A stretch of DNA of 64,000 nucleotides from Petrolisthes cinctipes (taxonomy: Eukaryota > Arthropoda > Malacostraca > Decapoda > Porcellanidae), in NCBI GenBank assembly GCA_033782935.1, contig JAWQEG010000283.1:2542001-2606000 (forward strand). The letters are read 5' to 3'. The position numbers and the translations under genes are program-made. The notes below the pieces were generated by a model that did not search any database, had not been told where the DNA came from, and was given only the letters and a program-made list of their open reading frames with translations. Below, one piece after another: positions 34,594-48,575 of this stretch. Numbering within the stretch: the first letter of the stretch is position 1; every line of letters starts with the position of its first letter.

Positions 34594-37500
34594 CCCAGAA
34601 GCGATATGTACATGCCTACTCCGTGTTAGAGTATTTTCAAAATACATGCTCAAAACATACTGAAAATCGATCTTTTAGGTGCACAAAAGTCGATATGTGC
34701 ATGCATCTTCAGTACCCGTTTATATCTCAAATTCAGGCTCAAAACACCCGAAAATTCGATATTTTGGGGTCCCAGAAGCGATCTGTACATGCCTACCCCG
34801 TGTTAGAGTATTTTCAAAATTCAGGCCCAAAACATGCAGAAAATCGATATTTTTGGTGCCCAAAGTCAATATGTGCATGTATCTTCTGTACCCGTTTATA
34901 TCTCAAATTCAGGCTCAAAACACCTGAAAATTCAATATTTTGGGGTCCCAGAAGCAATCTGTACATGCCTACACAGTGCTAGAATATTTTAAAAATATAG
35001 GCTAAAAACATGCTAAAAATCGACATTTTAGGTGCCAAAAAATCGATATCTCAAATTCAGTCCCAAAACACCCGAAAATTCGATATTTAGAGGTCCCAGA
35101 AGGTATCTGTACATGCCTACTCCGTGTTAGAGTATTTTCAAAATACAGGCCAAAAACATACTGAAAATCGATCTTTTAGGTGCCCAAAAGTCGATATGTG
35201 CATGCATCTTCTGTACCCGTTTATATCTCAAATTCTGGCCCTAAACACCCGAAAATTCGATATTTTGGGGTCCCAGAAGCGATCTGTACATGCCTACTCC
35301 GTGTTAGAGTATTTTCAAAATTCAGGCCCAAAACATGCTGAAAATCGATATTTTTGGTGCCCAAAGTCAATATGTGCATGTATCTTCTGTACCCGTTTAT
35401 ATCTCAAATTCAGGCTCAAAACACCCGAAAATTCAATATTTTGGGGTTCCAGAAGCAATCTGTACATGCCTACTCAGTGCTAGAATATTTTCAAAATATA
35501 GGCTAAAAACATGCTAAAAATCGATCTTTTAGGTGCCAAAAAGTCGATATCTCAAATTCAGTCCCAAAACACCCGAAAATTCGATATTTAGGGGTCCCAG
35601 AAGCGATCTGTACATGCCTACTCCGTGTTAGAGTATTTTCAAAATACATGCTCAAAACATACTGAAAATCGATCTTTTAGGTGCACAAAAGTCGATATGT
35701 GCATGCATCTTCAGTACCCGTTTATATCTCAAATTCAGGCTCAAAACACCCGAAAATTCAATATTTTGGGGTCCCAGAAGCAATCTGTACATGCCTACTC
35801 AGTGTTAGAGTATTTTCAAAATACAGGCCCAAAACATGCTGAAAATCGATATTTTAGATGCCCAAAGTCAAAATGTGCATGTATCTTCTGTACACGTTTA
35901 TATCTCAAATTCAGGCTCAAAACACCCGAAAATTCAATATTTTGGGGTCCCAGAAGCAATCTGTACAGTGCTAGAATATTTTCAAAATATAGGCTAAAAA
36001 CATGCTGAAAATCGACATTTTAGGTGCCAAAAAATCGATATCTCAAATTCAGTCCCAAAACACCCGAAAATTCGATATTTAGAGGTCCCAGAAGGTATCT
36101 GTACATGCCTACTCCGTGTTAGAGTATTTTCAAAATACAGGCCAAAAACATACTGAAAATCGATTTTTTAGGTGCCCAAAAGTCAATATGTGCATGCATC
36201 TTCTGTACCCGTTTATATCTCAAATTCTGGCCCTAAACACCCGAAAATTCGATATTTTGGGGCCCCAGAAGCGATCTGTACATGCCTACTCCGTGTTAGA
36301 GTATTTTCAAAATTCAGGCCCAAAACATGCTGAAAATCGATATTTTTGGTGCCCAAAGTCAATATGTGCATGCATCTTCTGTACCCGTTTATATCTCAAA
36401 TTCTGGCTCAAAACACCCGAAAATTCAATATTTTGGGGTCCCAGAAGCAATCTGTACATGCCTACTCAGTGCTAGAATATTTTCAAAATATAGGCTAAAA
36501 ACATGCTAAAAATCGATCTTTTAGGTGCCAAAAAGTCGATATCTCAAATTCAGTCCCAAAACACCCGAAAATTCGATATTTAGGGGTCCCAGAAGCGATC
36601 TGTACATGCCTTCTCCGTGTTAGAGTATTTTCAAAATACATGCTCAAAACATACTGAAAATCGATCTTTTAGGTGCACAAAAGTCGATATGTGCATGCAT
36701 CTTCAGTACCCGTTTATATCTCAAATTCAGGCTCAAAACACCCGAAAATTCAATATTTTGGGGTCCCAGAAGCAATCTGTACATGCCTACTCAGTGTTAG
36801 AGTATTTTCTAAATACAGGCCCAAAACATGCTGAAAATCGATATTTTAGATGCCCAAAGTCAATATGTGCATGTATCTTCTGTACCCGTTTATATCTCAA
36901 ATTCAGGCTCAAAACACCCGAAAATTCAGTATTTTGGGGTCCCAGAAGCAATCTGTACAGTGCTAGAATATTTTCAAAATATAGGCTAAAAACATGCTAA
37001 AAATCGATCTTTTAGGTGCCAAAAAGTCGATATCTCAAATTCAGTCCCAAAACACCCGAAAATTCGATATTTAGGGGTCCCAGAAGCGATCTGTACATGC
37101 CTACTCCGTGTTAGAGTATTTTCAAAATACATGCTCAAAACATACTGAAAATCGACCTTTTAGGTGCACAAAAGTCGATATGTGCATGCATCTTCAGTAC
37201 CCGTTTATATCTCAAATTCAGGCTCAAAACACCCGAAAATTCAATATTTTGGGGTCCCAGAAGCAATCTGTACATGCCTACTCAGTGTTAGAGTATTTTC
37301 TAAATACAGGCCCAAAACATGCTGAAAATCGATATTTTAGATGCCCAAAGTCAATATGTGCATGTATCTTCTGTACCCGTTTATATCTCAAATTCAGGCT
37401 CAAAACACCCGAAAATTCAATATTTTGGGGTCCCAGAAGCAATCTGTACATGCCTACTCAGTGCTAGAATATTTTCAAAATATAGGCTAAAAACATGCTA

Positions 37501-38246
37501 AAAATCGACATTTTAGGTGCCAAAAAGTCGATATCTCAAATTCAGTCCCAAAACACCCGAAAATTCGATATTTAAGGGTCCCAGAAGCGATCTGTACATG
37601 CCTACTCCGTGTTAGAGTATTTTCAAAATACATGCTCAAAACATACTGAAAATCGATCTTTTAGGTGCACAAAAGTCGATATGTGCATGCATCTTCAGTA
37701 CCCGTTTATATCTCAAATTCAGGCTCAAAACACCCGAAAATTCAATATTTTGGGGTCCCAGAAGCAATCTGTACATGCCTACTCAGTGTTAGAGTATATT
37801 CAAAATACAGTCCCAAAACATGCTGAAAATCGATATTTTAGATGCCCAAAGTCAATATGTGCATGCATCTTCTGTACCCGTTCATATCTCAAATTCAGGC
37901 TCAAAACATTCGAAAATTCAATATTTTGGGGTCAAAGAAGCAATCTGTACATGCCTACTCAGTGTTAGAGTATTTTCAAAATACAGGCCCAAAACATGCT
38001 GAAAATCGATATTTTAGATGCCCAAAGTCAATATGTGCATGTATCTTCTGTACCCGTTTATATCTCAAATTCAGGCTCAAAACACCCGAAAATTCAATAT
38101 TTTGGGGTCCCAGAAGCAATCTGTACAGTGCTAGAATAATTTCAAAATATAGGCTAAAAACATGCTAAAAATCGATCTTTTAGGTGCCAAAAAGTCGATA
38201 TCTCAATTTCAGTCCCAAAACACCCGAAAATTCGATATTTAGTGGT
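34594..38246 (+). repeat. Hexamer-type array with 501/491 alternation
   Basis: Unit starts 34594, 35095, 35596, 36087, 36588, 37079 and 37580; lengths 501, 501, 491, 501, 491, 501 and 667 bp. The 34594 unit is nearly a copy of the 31755 unit (offset 2839), sharing CTACCCCGTG, CATGCAGAAAATCG and CACCTGAAAATTC. The 667-bp unit is a tetramer (M1-M2-M2-short) with GGGTCAAAGAAGC near 37931. Its final short monomer has CTAGAATAATTTC near 38133, which reappears near 43185. Confidence 0.82.
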
Positions 38247-41200
38247 CCCAGAAGCGATCTGTACATGCCTACTCCGTGTTAGAGTATTTTCAAAATACAT
38301 GCTCAAAACATACTGAAAATCGATCTTTTAGGTGCACAAAAGTCGATATGTGCATGCATCTTCAGTACCCGTTTATATCTCAAATTCAGGCTCAAAACAC
38401 CCGAAAATTCAATATTTTGGGGTCCCAGAAGCAATCTGTACATGCCTTCTCAGTGTTAGAGTATTTTCATAATACAGGCCCAAAACATGCTGAAAATCGA
38501 TATTTTAGATGCCCAAAGTCAATATGTGCATGTATCTTCTGTACCCGTTTATATCTCAAATTCAGGCTCAAAACACCCGAAAATTCAATATTTTGGGGTC
38601 CCAGGAGCAATCTGTACATGCCTACACAGTGCTAGAATATTTTCAAAATATAGGCTAAAAACATGCTAAAAATCGACATTTTAGGTGCCAAAAAATCGAT
38701 ATCTCAAATTCAGTCCCAAAACACCCGAAAAAGTCGATATTTAGAGGTCCTAGAAGGTATCTGTACATGCCTACTCCGTGTTAGAGTATTTTCAAAATAC
38801 AGGCCAAAAACATACTGAAAATCGATCTTTTAGGTGCCCAAAAGTCGATATGTGCATGCATCTTCTGTACCCGTTTATATCTCAAATTCTTGCCCTAAAC
38901 ACCCGAAAATTCGATATTTTGGGGTCCCAGAAGCATGTATCTTCTGTACCCGTTTATATCTCAAATTCAGGCTCAAAACACCCGAAAATTCAATATTTTG
39001 GGGTCCCAGATGCAATCTGTACAGTGCTAGAATATTTTCAAAATATAGGCTAAAAACATGCTAAAAATCGATCTTTTAGGTGCCAAAAAGTCGATATCTC
39101 AAATTCAGTCCCAAAACACCCGAAAATTCGATATTTAAGGGTCCCAGAAGCGATCTGTACATGCCTACTCCGTGTTAGAGTATTTTCAAAATACATGCTC
39201 AAAACATACTGAAAATCGATCTTTTAGGTGCACAAAAGTCGATATGTGCATGCATCTTCAGTACCCGTTTATATCTCAAATTCTGGCTCAAAACACCCGA
39301 AAATTCAATATTTTGGGCTCCCAGAAGCAATCTTTACATGCCTACTCAGTGTTAGAGTATTTTCAAAATACAGGCCCAAAACATGCTGAAAATCGATATT
39401 TTAGATGCCCAAAGTCAATATGTGCATGTATCTTCTGTACCCGTTTATATCTCAAATTCATGCTCAAAACACCCGAAAATTCAATATTTTGGGGTCCCAG
39501 AAGCAATCTGTACATGCCTACACAGTGCTAGAATATTTTCAAAATATAGGCTAAAAACATGCTAAAAATCGACATTTTAGGTGCCAAAAAGTCGATATCT
39601 CAAATTCATTCCCAAAACACCCGAAAATTCGATATTTAGGGGTCCCAGAAGCGATCTGTACATGCCTACTCCGTGTTAGAGTATTTTCAAAATACAGGCC
39701 AAAAACATACTAAAAATCGATCTTTTAGGTGCCCAAAAGTAGATATGTGCATGCATCTTCTGTACCCGTTTATATCTCAAATTCTGGCCCTAAAAACCCG
39801 AAAATTCGATATTTTGGGGTCCCAGAAGCGATCTGTACATGCCTACTCCGTGTTAGAGTATTTTCAAAATTCAGGCCCAAAACATGCTGAAAATCGATAT
39901 TTTTGGTGCCCAAAGTCAATATGTGCATGTATCTTCTGTACCTGTTTATATCTCAAATTCAGGCTCAAAACACCCGAAAATTCAATATTTTGGGGTCCCA
40001 GAAGCAATCTGTACAGTGCTAGAATATTTTCAAAATATAGGCTAAAAACATGCTAAAAATCGATCTTTTAGGTGCCAAAAAGTCGATATCTCAAATTCAG
40101 TCCCAAAACACCCGAAAATTCGATATTTAGGGGTCCCAGAAGCGATCTGTACATGCCTACTCCGTGTTAGAGTATTTTCAAAATACATGCTCAAAACATA
40201 CTGAAAATCGATCTTTTAGGTGCACAAAAGTCGATATGTGCATGCATCTTCTGTACCCGTTTATATCTCAAATTCAGGCTCAAAACACCCAAAAATTCAA
40301 TATTTTGGGGTCCCAGAAGCAATCTGTACATGCCTACTCAGTGTTAGAGTATTTTCAAAATACAGGACCAAAACATGCTGAAAATCGATATTTTAGATGC
40401 CCAAAGTCAATATGTGCATGTATCTTCTGTACCCGTTTATATCTCAAATTCAGGCTCAAAACACCCGAAAATTCAATATTTTGGGGTCCCAGAAGCAATC
40501 TGTACATGCCTACTCAGTGCTAGAATATTTTCAAAATATAGGCTAAAAACATGCTAAAAATCGATCTTTTAGGTGCCAAAAAGTCGATATCTCAAATTCA
40601 GTCCCAAAACACCCGAAAATTCGATATTTAGGGGTCCCAGAAGCGATCTGTACATGCCTACTCCGTGTTAGAGTATTTTCAAAATACATGCTCAAAACAT
40701 ACTGAAAATCGATCTTTTAGGTGCACAAAAGTCGATATGTGCATTCATCTTCAGTACCCGTTTATATCTCAAATTCAGGCTCAAAACACCCGAAAATTCA
40801 ATATTTTGGGGTCCCAGAAGCAATCTGTACATGCCTACTCAGTGTTAGAGTATTTTCAAAATACAGGCCCAAAACATGCTGAAAATCGATATTTTAGATG
40901 CCCAAAGTCAATATGTGCATGTATCTTCTGTACCCGTTTATATCTCAAATTCAGGCTCAAAACACCCGAAAATTCAATATTTTGGGGTCGCAGAAGCAAT
41001 CTGTACATGCCTACACAGTGCTAGAATATTTTAAAAATATAGGCTAAAAACATGCTAAAAATCGACATTTTAGGTGCCAAAAAATCGATATCTCAAATTC
41101 ATTCCCAAAACACCCGAAAATTCGATATTTAGAGATCCCAGAAGGTATATGTACATGCCTACTCCGTGTTAGAGTATTTTCAAAATACAGGCCAAAAACA

Positions 41201-42128
41201 TACTGAAAATCGATCTTTTAGGTGCCCAAAAGTCGATATGTGCATGCATCTTCTGTACCCGTTTATATCTCAAATTCTGGCCCTAAACACCCGAAAATTC
41301 GATATTTTGAGGTCCCAGAAGCGATCTGTACATGCCTACTCCGTGTTAGAGTATTTTCAAAATTAAGGCCCAAAACATGCTGAAAATCGATATTTTTGGT
41401 GCCCAAAGTCAATATGTGCATGTATCTTCTGTACCCGTTTATATCTCAAATTCAGGCTCAAAACACCCGAAAATTCAATATTTTGGGGTCCCAGAAGCAA
41501 TCTGTACATGCCTACTCAGTGCTAGAATATTTTCAAAATATAGGCTAAAAACATGCTAAAAATCGACATTTTAGGTGACAAAAAATCGATATCTCAAATT
41601 CAGTCCCAAAACACCCGAAAATTCGATATTTAGAGGTCCCAGAAGGTATCTGTACATGCCTACTCCGTGTTAGAGTATTTTCAAAATACAGGCCAAAAAC
41701 ATACTGAAAATCGATCTTTTAGGTGCCCAAAAGTCGATATGTGCATGCATCTTCTGTACCCGTTTATATCTCAAATTCTGGCCCTAAACACCCGAAAATT
41801 CGATATTTTGAGGTCCCAGAAGCGATCTGTACATGCCTACTCCGTGTTAGAGTATTTTCAAAATTAAGGCCCAAAACATGCTGAAAATCGATATTTTTGG
41901 TGCCCAAAGTCAATATGTGCATGTATCTTCTGTACCCGTTTATATCTCAAATTCAGGCTCAAAACACCCGAAAATTCAATATTTTGGGGTCCCAGAAGCA
42001 ATCTGTACAGTGCTAGAATATTTTCAAAATATAGGCTAAAAACATGCTAAAAATCGATCTTTTAGGTGCCAAAAAGTCGATATCTCAAATTCAGTCCCAA
42101 AACACCCGAAAATTCGATATTTAGGGGT
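38247..42128 (+). repeat. Block duplicated downstream in two pieces
   Basis: Unit starts 38247, 38749, 39143, 39644, 40135, 40636, 41137 and 41638; lengths 502, 394, 501, 491, 501, 501, 501 and 491 bp. The left part recurs at offset 5051 (markers CATGCCTTCTCAGTG, TTTTCATAATACAGG, CGAAAAAGTCGATATT, GGTCCTAGAAGG). The right part recurs at offset 5946 (markers CCCAAAAGTAGATATG, CTAAAAACCCG, TACCTGTTTATATC, CAGGACCAAAAC, GTGCATTCATC, GGGGTCGCAGAAG, TTTGAGGTCCC). Confidence 0.85.
38933..38934 (+). other. 97-bp deletion junction (394-bp units), first of three
   Basis: CCCAGAAGC joins ATGTATCTTCTG, removing 97 bp from the front of an M5 monomer and turning a 491-bp trimer into a 394-bp one. GC is present at both borders. 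The same junction occurs at about 43984 and 44879, always followed by CCCAGATGCAATCTGTACAG, so all three are copies of one event spread by duplication. Confidence 0.85.
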
Positions 42129-43297
42129 CCCAGCAGCGATCTGTACATGCCTACTCCGTGTTAGAGTATTTTCAAAATACATGCTCAAAACATACTGAAA
42201 ATCGATCTTTTAGGTGCACAAAAGTCGATATGTGCATGCATCTTCAGTACCCGTTTATATCTCATATTAAGGCTCAAAACACCCGAAAATTCAATATTTT
42301 GGGGTCCCAGAAGCAATCTGTACATGCCTACTCAGTGTTAGAGTATTTTCAAAATACAGGCCAAAAACATGCTGAAAATCGATATTTTAGATGCCCAAAG
42401 TCAATATGTGCATGTATCTTTTGTACCCGTTTATATCTCAAATTCAGGCTTAAAACACCCGAAAATTCAATATTTTGGGGTCCCAGAAGCAATCTGTACA
42501 TGCCTACACAGTGCTAGAATATTTTCAAAATATAGGCTAAAAACATGCTAAAAATCGACATTTTAGGTGCCAAAAAATCGATATCTCAAATTCAGTCTTA
42601 AAACACCCGAAAATTCCATATTTAGAGGTCCCAGAAGGTATCTGTACATGCCTACTCCGTGTTAGAGTATTTTCAAAATACAGGCCAAAAACATACTGAA
42701 AATCGATCTTTTAGGTGCCCAAAAGTCGATATGTGCATGCATCTTCTGTACCCGTTTATATCTCAAATTCTGGCCCTAAACACCCGAAAATTCGATATTT
42801 TGGGGTCCCAGAAGCGATCTGTACATGCCTACTCCGTGTTAGAGTATTTTCAAAATTCAGGCCCAAAACATGCTTAAAATCGAAATTTTTGGTGCCCAAA
42901 GTCAATATGTGCATGTATCTTCTGTACCCGTTTACATCTCAAATTCAGTCCCAAAACACCCGAAAATTTGATATTTAGGGGTCCCAGAAGCGATATGTAC
43001 ATGCCTACTCCGTGTTAGAGTATTTTCAAAATACATGCTCAAAACATACTGAAAATCGATCTTTTAGGTGCACAAAAGTCGATATGTGCATGCATCTTCA
43101 GTACCCGTTTATATCTCAAATTCAGGCTCAAAACACCCGAAAATTCGATATTTTGGGGTCCCAGAAGCAATCTGTACAGTGCTAGAATAATTTCAAAATA
43201 TAGGCTAAAAACATGCTAAAAATCGATCTTTTAGGTGCCAAAAAGTCGATATCTCAATTTCAGTCCCAAAACACCCGAAAATTCGATATTTAGTGGT
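42129..43297 (+). repeat. Junction block joining sequences related to 33.7 kb and 38.1 kb
   Basis: Unit starts 42129, 42630 and 42983; lengths 501, 353 and 315 bp. From 42129 to about 43.1 kb it matches 33740-34.7 kb at offset 8389 (CCCAGCAGCG, CTCATATTAAGG, GAAAATTTGATATT). The 315-bp unit is M1 joined straight to a 138-bp short monomer with CTAGAATAATTTC and CTCAATTTCAG, the variants of 38.1-38.2 kb. The switch therefore falls near 43.14-43.18 kb. Confidence 0.83.
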
Positions 43298-46200
43298 CCC
43301 AGAAGCGATCTGTACATGCCTACTCCGTGTTAGAGTATTTTCAAAATACATGCTCAAAACATACTGAAAATCGATCTTTTAGGTGCACAAAAGTCGATAT
43401 GTGCATGCATCTTCAGTACCCGTTTATATCTCAAATTCAGGCTCAAAACACCCGAAAATTCAATATTTTGGGGTCCCAGAAGCAATCTGTACATGCCTTC
43501 TCAGTGTTAGAGTATTTTCATAATACAGGCCCAAAACATGCTGAAAATCGATATTTTAGATGCCCAAAGTCAATATGTGCATGTATCTTCTGTACCCGTT
43601 TATATCTCAAATTCAGGCTCAAAACACCCGAAAATTCAATATTTTGGGGTCCCAGGAGCAATCTGTACATGCCTACACAGTGCTAGAATATTTTCAAAAT
43701 ATAGGCTAAAAACATGCTAAAAATCGACATTTTAGGTGCCAAAAAATCGATATCTCAAATTCAGTCCCAAAACACCCGAAAAAGTCGATATTTAGAGGTC
43801 CTAGAAGGTATCTGTACATGCCTACTCCGTGTTAGAGTATTTTCAAAATACAGGCCAAAAACATACTGAAAATCGATCTTTTAGGTGCCCAAAAGTCGAT
43901 ATGTGCATGCATCTTCTGTACCCGTTTATATCTCAAATTCTTGCCCTAAACACCCGAAAATTCGATATTTTGGGGTCCCAGAAGCATGTATCTTCTGTAC
44001 CCGTTTATATCTCAAATTCAGGCTCAAAACACCCGAAAATTCAATATTTTGGGGTCCCAGATGCAATCTGTACAGTGCTAGAATATTTTCAAAATATAGG
44101 CTAAAAACATGCTAAAAATCGATCTTTTAGGTGCCAAAAAGTCGATATCTCAAATTCAGTCCCAAAACACCCGAAAATTCGATATTTAGGGGTCCCAGAA
44201 GCGATCTGTACATGCCTACTCCGTGTTAGAGTATTTTCAAAATACATGCTCAAAACATACTGAAAATCGATCTTTTAGGTGCACAAAAGTCGATATGTGC
44301 ATGCATCTTCAGTACCCGTTTATATCTCAAATTCAGGCTCAAAACACCCGAAAATTCAATATTTTGGGCTCCCAGAAGCAATCTGTACATGCCTACTCAG
44401 TGTTAGAGTATTTTCAAAATACAGGCCCAAAACATGCTGAAAATCGATATTTTAGATGCCCAAAGTCAATATGTGCATGTATCTTCTGTACCCGTTTATA
44501 TCTCAAATTCAGGCTCAAAACACCCGAAAATTCAATATTTTGGGGTCCCAGAAGCAATCTGTACATGCCTACACAGTGCTAGAATATTTTCAAAATATAG
44601 GCTAAAAACATGCTAAAAATCGACATTTTAGGTGCCAAAAAGTCGATATCTCAAATTCATTCCCAAAACACCCGAAAATTCGATATTTAGAGGTCCCAGA
44701 AGGTATCTGTACATGCCTACTCCGTGTTAGAGTATTTTCAAAATACAGGCCAAAAACATACTAAAAATCGATCTTTTAGGTGCCCAAAAGTAGATATGTG
44801 CATGCATCTTCTGTACCCGTTTATATCTCAAATTCTTGCCCTAAACACCCGAAAATTCAATATTTTGGGGTCCCAGAAGCATGTATCTTCTGTACCCGTT
44901 TATATCTCAAATTCAGGCTCAAAACACCCGAAAATTCAATATTTTGGGGTCCCAGATGCAATCTGTACAGTGCTAGAATATTTTCAAAATATAGGCTAAA
45001 AACATGCTAAAAATCGATCTTTTAGGTGCCAAAAAGTCGATATCTCAAATTCAGTCCCAAAACACCCGAAAATTCGATATTTAGGGGTCCCAGAATCGAT
45101 CTGTACATGCCTACTCCGTGTTAGAGTATTTTCAAAATACATGCTCAAAACATACTGAAAATCGATCTTTTAGGTGCACAAAAGTCGATATGTGCATGCA
45201 TCTTCAGTACCCGTTTATATCTCAAATTCTGGCTCAAAACACCCGAAAATTCAATATTTTGGGCTCCCAGAAGCAATCTGTACATGCCTACTCAGTGTTA
45301 GAGTATTTTCAAAATACAGGCCCAAAACATGCTGAAAATCGATATTTTAGATGCCCAAAGTCAATATGTGCATGTATCTTCTGTACCCGTTTATATCTCA
45401 AATTCAGGCTCAAAACACCCGAAAATTCAATATTTTGGGGTCCCAGAAGCAATCTGTACATGCCTACACAGTGCTAGAATATTTTCAAAATATAGGCTAA
45501 AAACATGCTAAAAATCGACATTTTAGGTGCCAAAAAGTCGATATCTCAAATTCATTCCCAAAACACCCGAAAATTCGATATTTAGAGGTCCCAGAAGGTA
45601 TCTGTACATGCCTACTCCGTGTTAGAGTATTTTCAAAATACAGGCCAAAAACATACTAAAAATCGATCTTTTAGGTGCCCAAAAGTAGATATGTGCATGC
45701 ATCTTCTGTACCCGTTTATATCTCAAATTCTGGCCCTAAAAACCCGAAAATTCGATATTTTGGGGTCCCAGAAGCGATCTGTACATGCCTACTCCGTGTT
45801 AGAGTATTTTCAAACTTCAGGCCCAAAACATGCTGAAAATCGATATTTTTGGTGCCCAAAGTCAATATGTGCATGTATCTTCTGTACCTGTTTATATCTC
45901 AAATTCAGGCTCAAAACACCCGAAAATTCAATATTTTGGGGTCCCAGAAGCAATCTGTACAGTGCTAGAATATTTTCAAAATATAGGCTAAAAACATGCT
46001 AAAAATCGATCTTTTAGGTGCCAAAAAGTCGATATCTCAAATTCAGTCCCAAAACACCCGAAAATTCGATATTTAGGGGTCCCAGAAGCGATCTGTACAT
46101 GCCTACTCCGTGTTAGAGTATTTTCAAAATACATGCTCAAAACATACTGAAAATCGATCTTTTAGGTGCACAAAAGTCGATATGTGCATGCATCTTCTGT

Positions 46201-48575
46201 ACCCGTTTATATCTCAAATTCAGGCTCAAAACACCCAAAAATTCAATATTTTGGGGTCCCAGAAGCAATCTGTACATGCCTACTCAGTGTTAGAGTATTT
46301 TCAAAATACAGGACCAAAACATGCTGAAAATCGATATTTTAGATGCCCAAAGTCAATATGTGCATGTATCTTCTGTACCCGTTTATATCTCAAATTCAGG
46401 CTCAAAACACCCGAAAATTCAATATTTTGGGGTCCCAGAAGCAATCTGTACATGCCTACTCAGTGCTAGAATATTTTCAAAATATAGGCTAAAAACATGC
46501 TAAAAATCGATCTTTTAGGTGCCAAAAAGTCGATATCTCAAATTCAGTCCCAAAACACCCGAAAATTCGATATTTAGGGTTCCCAGAAGCGATCTGTACA
46601 TGCCTACTCCGTGTTAGAGTATTTTCAAAATACATGCTCAAAACATACTGAAAATCGATCTTTTAGGTGCACAAAAGTCGATATGTGCATTCATCTTCAG
46701 TACCCGTTTATATCTCAAATTCAGGCTCAAAACACCCGAAAATTCAATATTTTGGGGTCCCAGAAGCAATCTGTACATGCCTACTCAGTGTTAGAGTATT
46801 TTCAAAATACAGGCCCAAAACATGCTGAAAATCGATATTTTAGATGCCCAAAGTCAATATGTGCATGTATCTTCTGTACCCGTTTATATCTCAAATTCAG
46901 GCTCAAAACACCCGAAAATTCAATATTTTGGGGTCGCAGAAGCAATCTGTACATGCCTACACAGTGCTAGAATATTTTAAAAATATAGGCTAAAAACATG
47001 CTAAAAATCGACATTTTAGGTGCCAAAAAATCGATATCTCAAATTCATTCCCAAAACACCCGAAAATTCGATATTTAGAGATCCCAGAAGGTATATGTAC
47101 ATGCCTACTCCGTGTTATAGTATTTTCAAAATACAGGCCAAAAACATACTGAAAATCGATCTTTTAGGTGCCCAAAAGTCGATATGTGCATGCATCTTCT
47201 GTACCCGTTTATATCTCAAATTCTGGCCCTAAACACCCGAAAATTCGATATTTTGAGGTCCCAGAAGCGATCTGTACATGCCTACTCCGTGTTAGAGTAT
47301 TTTCAAAATTAAGGCCCAAAACATGCTGAAAATCGATATTTTTGGTGCCCAAAGTCAATATGTGCATGTATCTTCTGTACCCGTTTATATCTCAAATTCA
47401 GGCTCAAAACACCCGAAAATTCAATATTTTGGGGTCCCAGAAGCAATCTGTACATGCCTACTCAGTGCTAGAATATTTTCAAAATATAGGCTAAAAACAT
47501 GCTAAAAATCGACATTTTAGGTGACAAAAAATCGATATCTCAAATTCAGTCCCAAAACACCCGAAAATTCGATATTTAGAGGTCCCAGAAGGTATCTGTA
47601 CATGCCTACTCCGTGTTAGAGTATTTTCAAAATACAGGCCAAAAACATACTGAAAATCGATCTTTTAGGTGCCCAAAAGTCGATATGTGCATGCATCTTC
47701 TGTACCCGTTTATATCTCAAATTCTGGCCCTAAACACCCGAAAATTCGATATTTTGAGGTCCCAGAAGCGATCTGTACATGCCTACTTCGTGTTAGAGTA
47801 TTTTCAAAATTAAGGCCCAAAACATGCTGAAAATCGATATTTTTGGTGCCCAAAGTCAATATGTGCATGTATCTTCTGTACCCGTTTATATCTCAAATTC
47901 AGGCTCAAAACACCCGAAAATTCAATATTTTGGGGTCCCAGAAGCAATCTGTACATGCCTACTCAGTGCTAGAATATTTTCAAAATATAGGCTAAAAACA
48001 TGCTAAAAATCGACATTTTAGGTGCCAAAAAATCGATATCTCAAATTCAGTCCCAAAACACCCGAAAATTCGATATTTAGAGGTCCCAGAAGGTATCTGT
48101 ACATGCCTACTCCGTGTTAGAGTATTTTCAAAATACAGGCCAAAAACATACTGAAAATCGATCTTTTAGGTGCCCAAAAGTCGATATGTGCATGCATCTT
48201 CAGTACCCTTTTATATCTCAAATTCTGGCCCTAAACACCCGAAAATTCGATATTTTGGGGTCCCAGAAGCGATCTGTACATGCCTACTCCGTGTTAGAGT
48301 ATTTTCAAAATTCAGGCCCAAAACATGCTGAAAATCGATATTTTTGGTGCCCAAAGTCAATATGTGCATGTATCTTCTGTACCCGTTTATATCTCAAATT
48401 CAGGCTCAAAACACCCGAAAATTCAATATTTTGGGGTCCCAGAAGAAATCTGTACAGTGCTAGAATATTTTCAAAATATAGGCTAAAAACATGCTAAAAA
48501 TCGATCTTTTAGGTGCCAAAAAGTCGATATCTCAAATTCAGTCCCAAAACACCCGAAAATTCGATATTTAGAGGT
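43298..48575 (+). repeat. Second copies of the 38.2-42.1 kb blocks, with an 895-bp tandem duplication
   Basis: Unit starts 43298, 43800, 44194, 44695, 45089, 45590, 46081, 46582, 47083, 47584 and 48085; lengths 502, 394, 501, 394, 501, 491, 501, 501, 501, 501 and 491 bp. 43.3-44.3 kb matches 38.25-39.3 kb (offset 5051). 45.1-48.0 kb matches 39.2-42.0 kb (offset 5946). The difference, 895 bp (394+501), is one extra tandem copy here. 47083-47583 and 47584-48084 are near-identical neighbours sharing TTTGAGGTCCC and AAAATTAAGGCCC. Confidence 0.85.
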
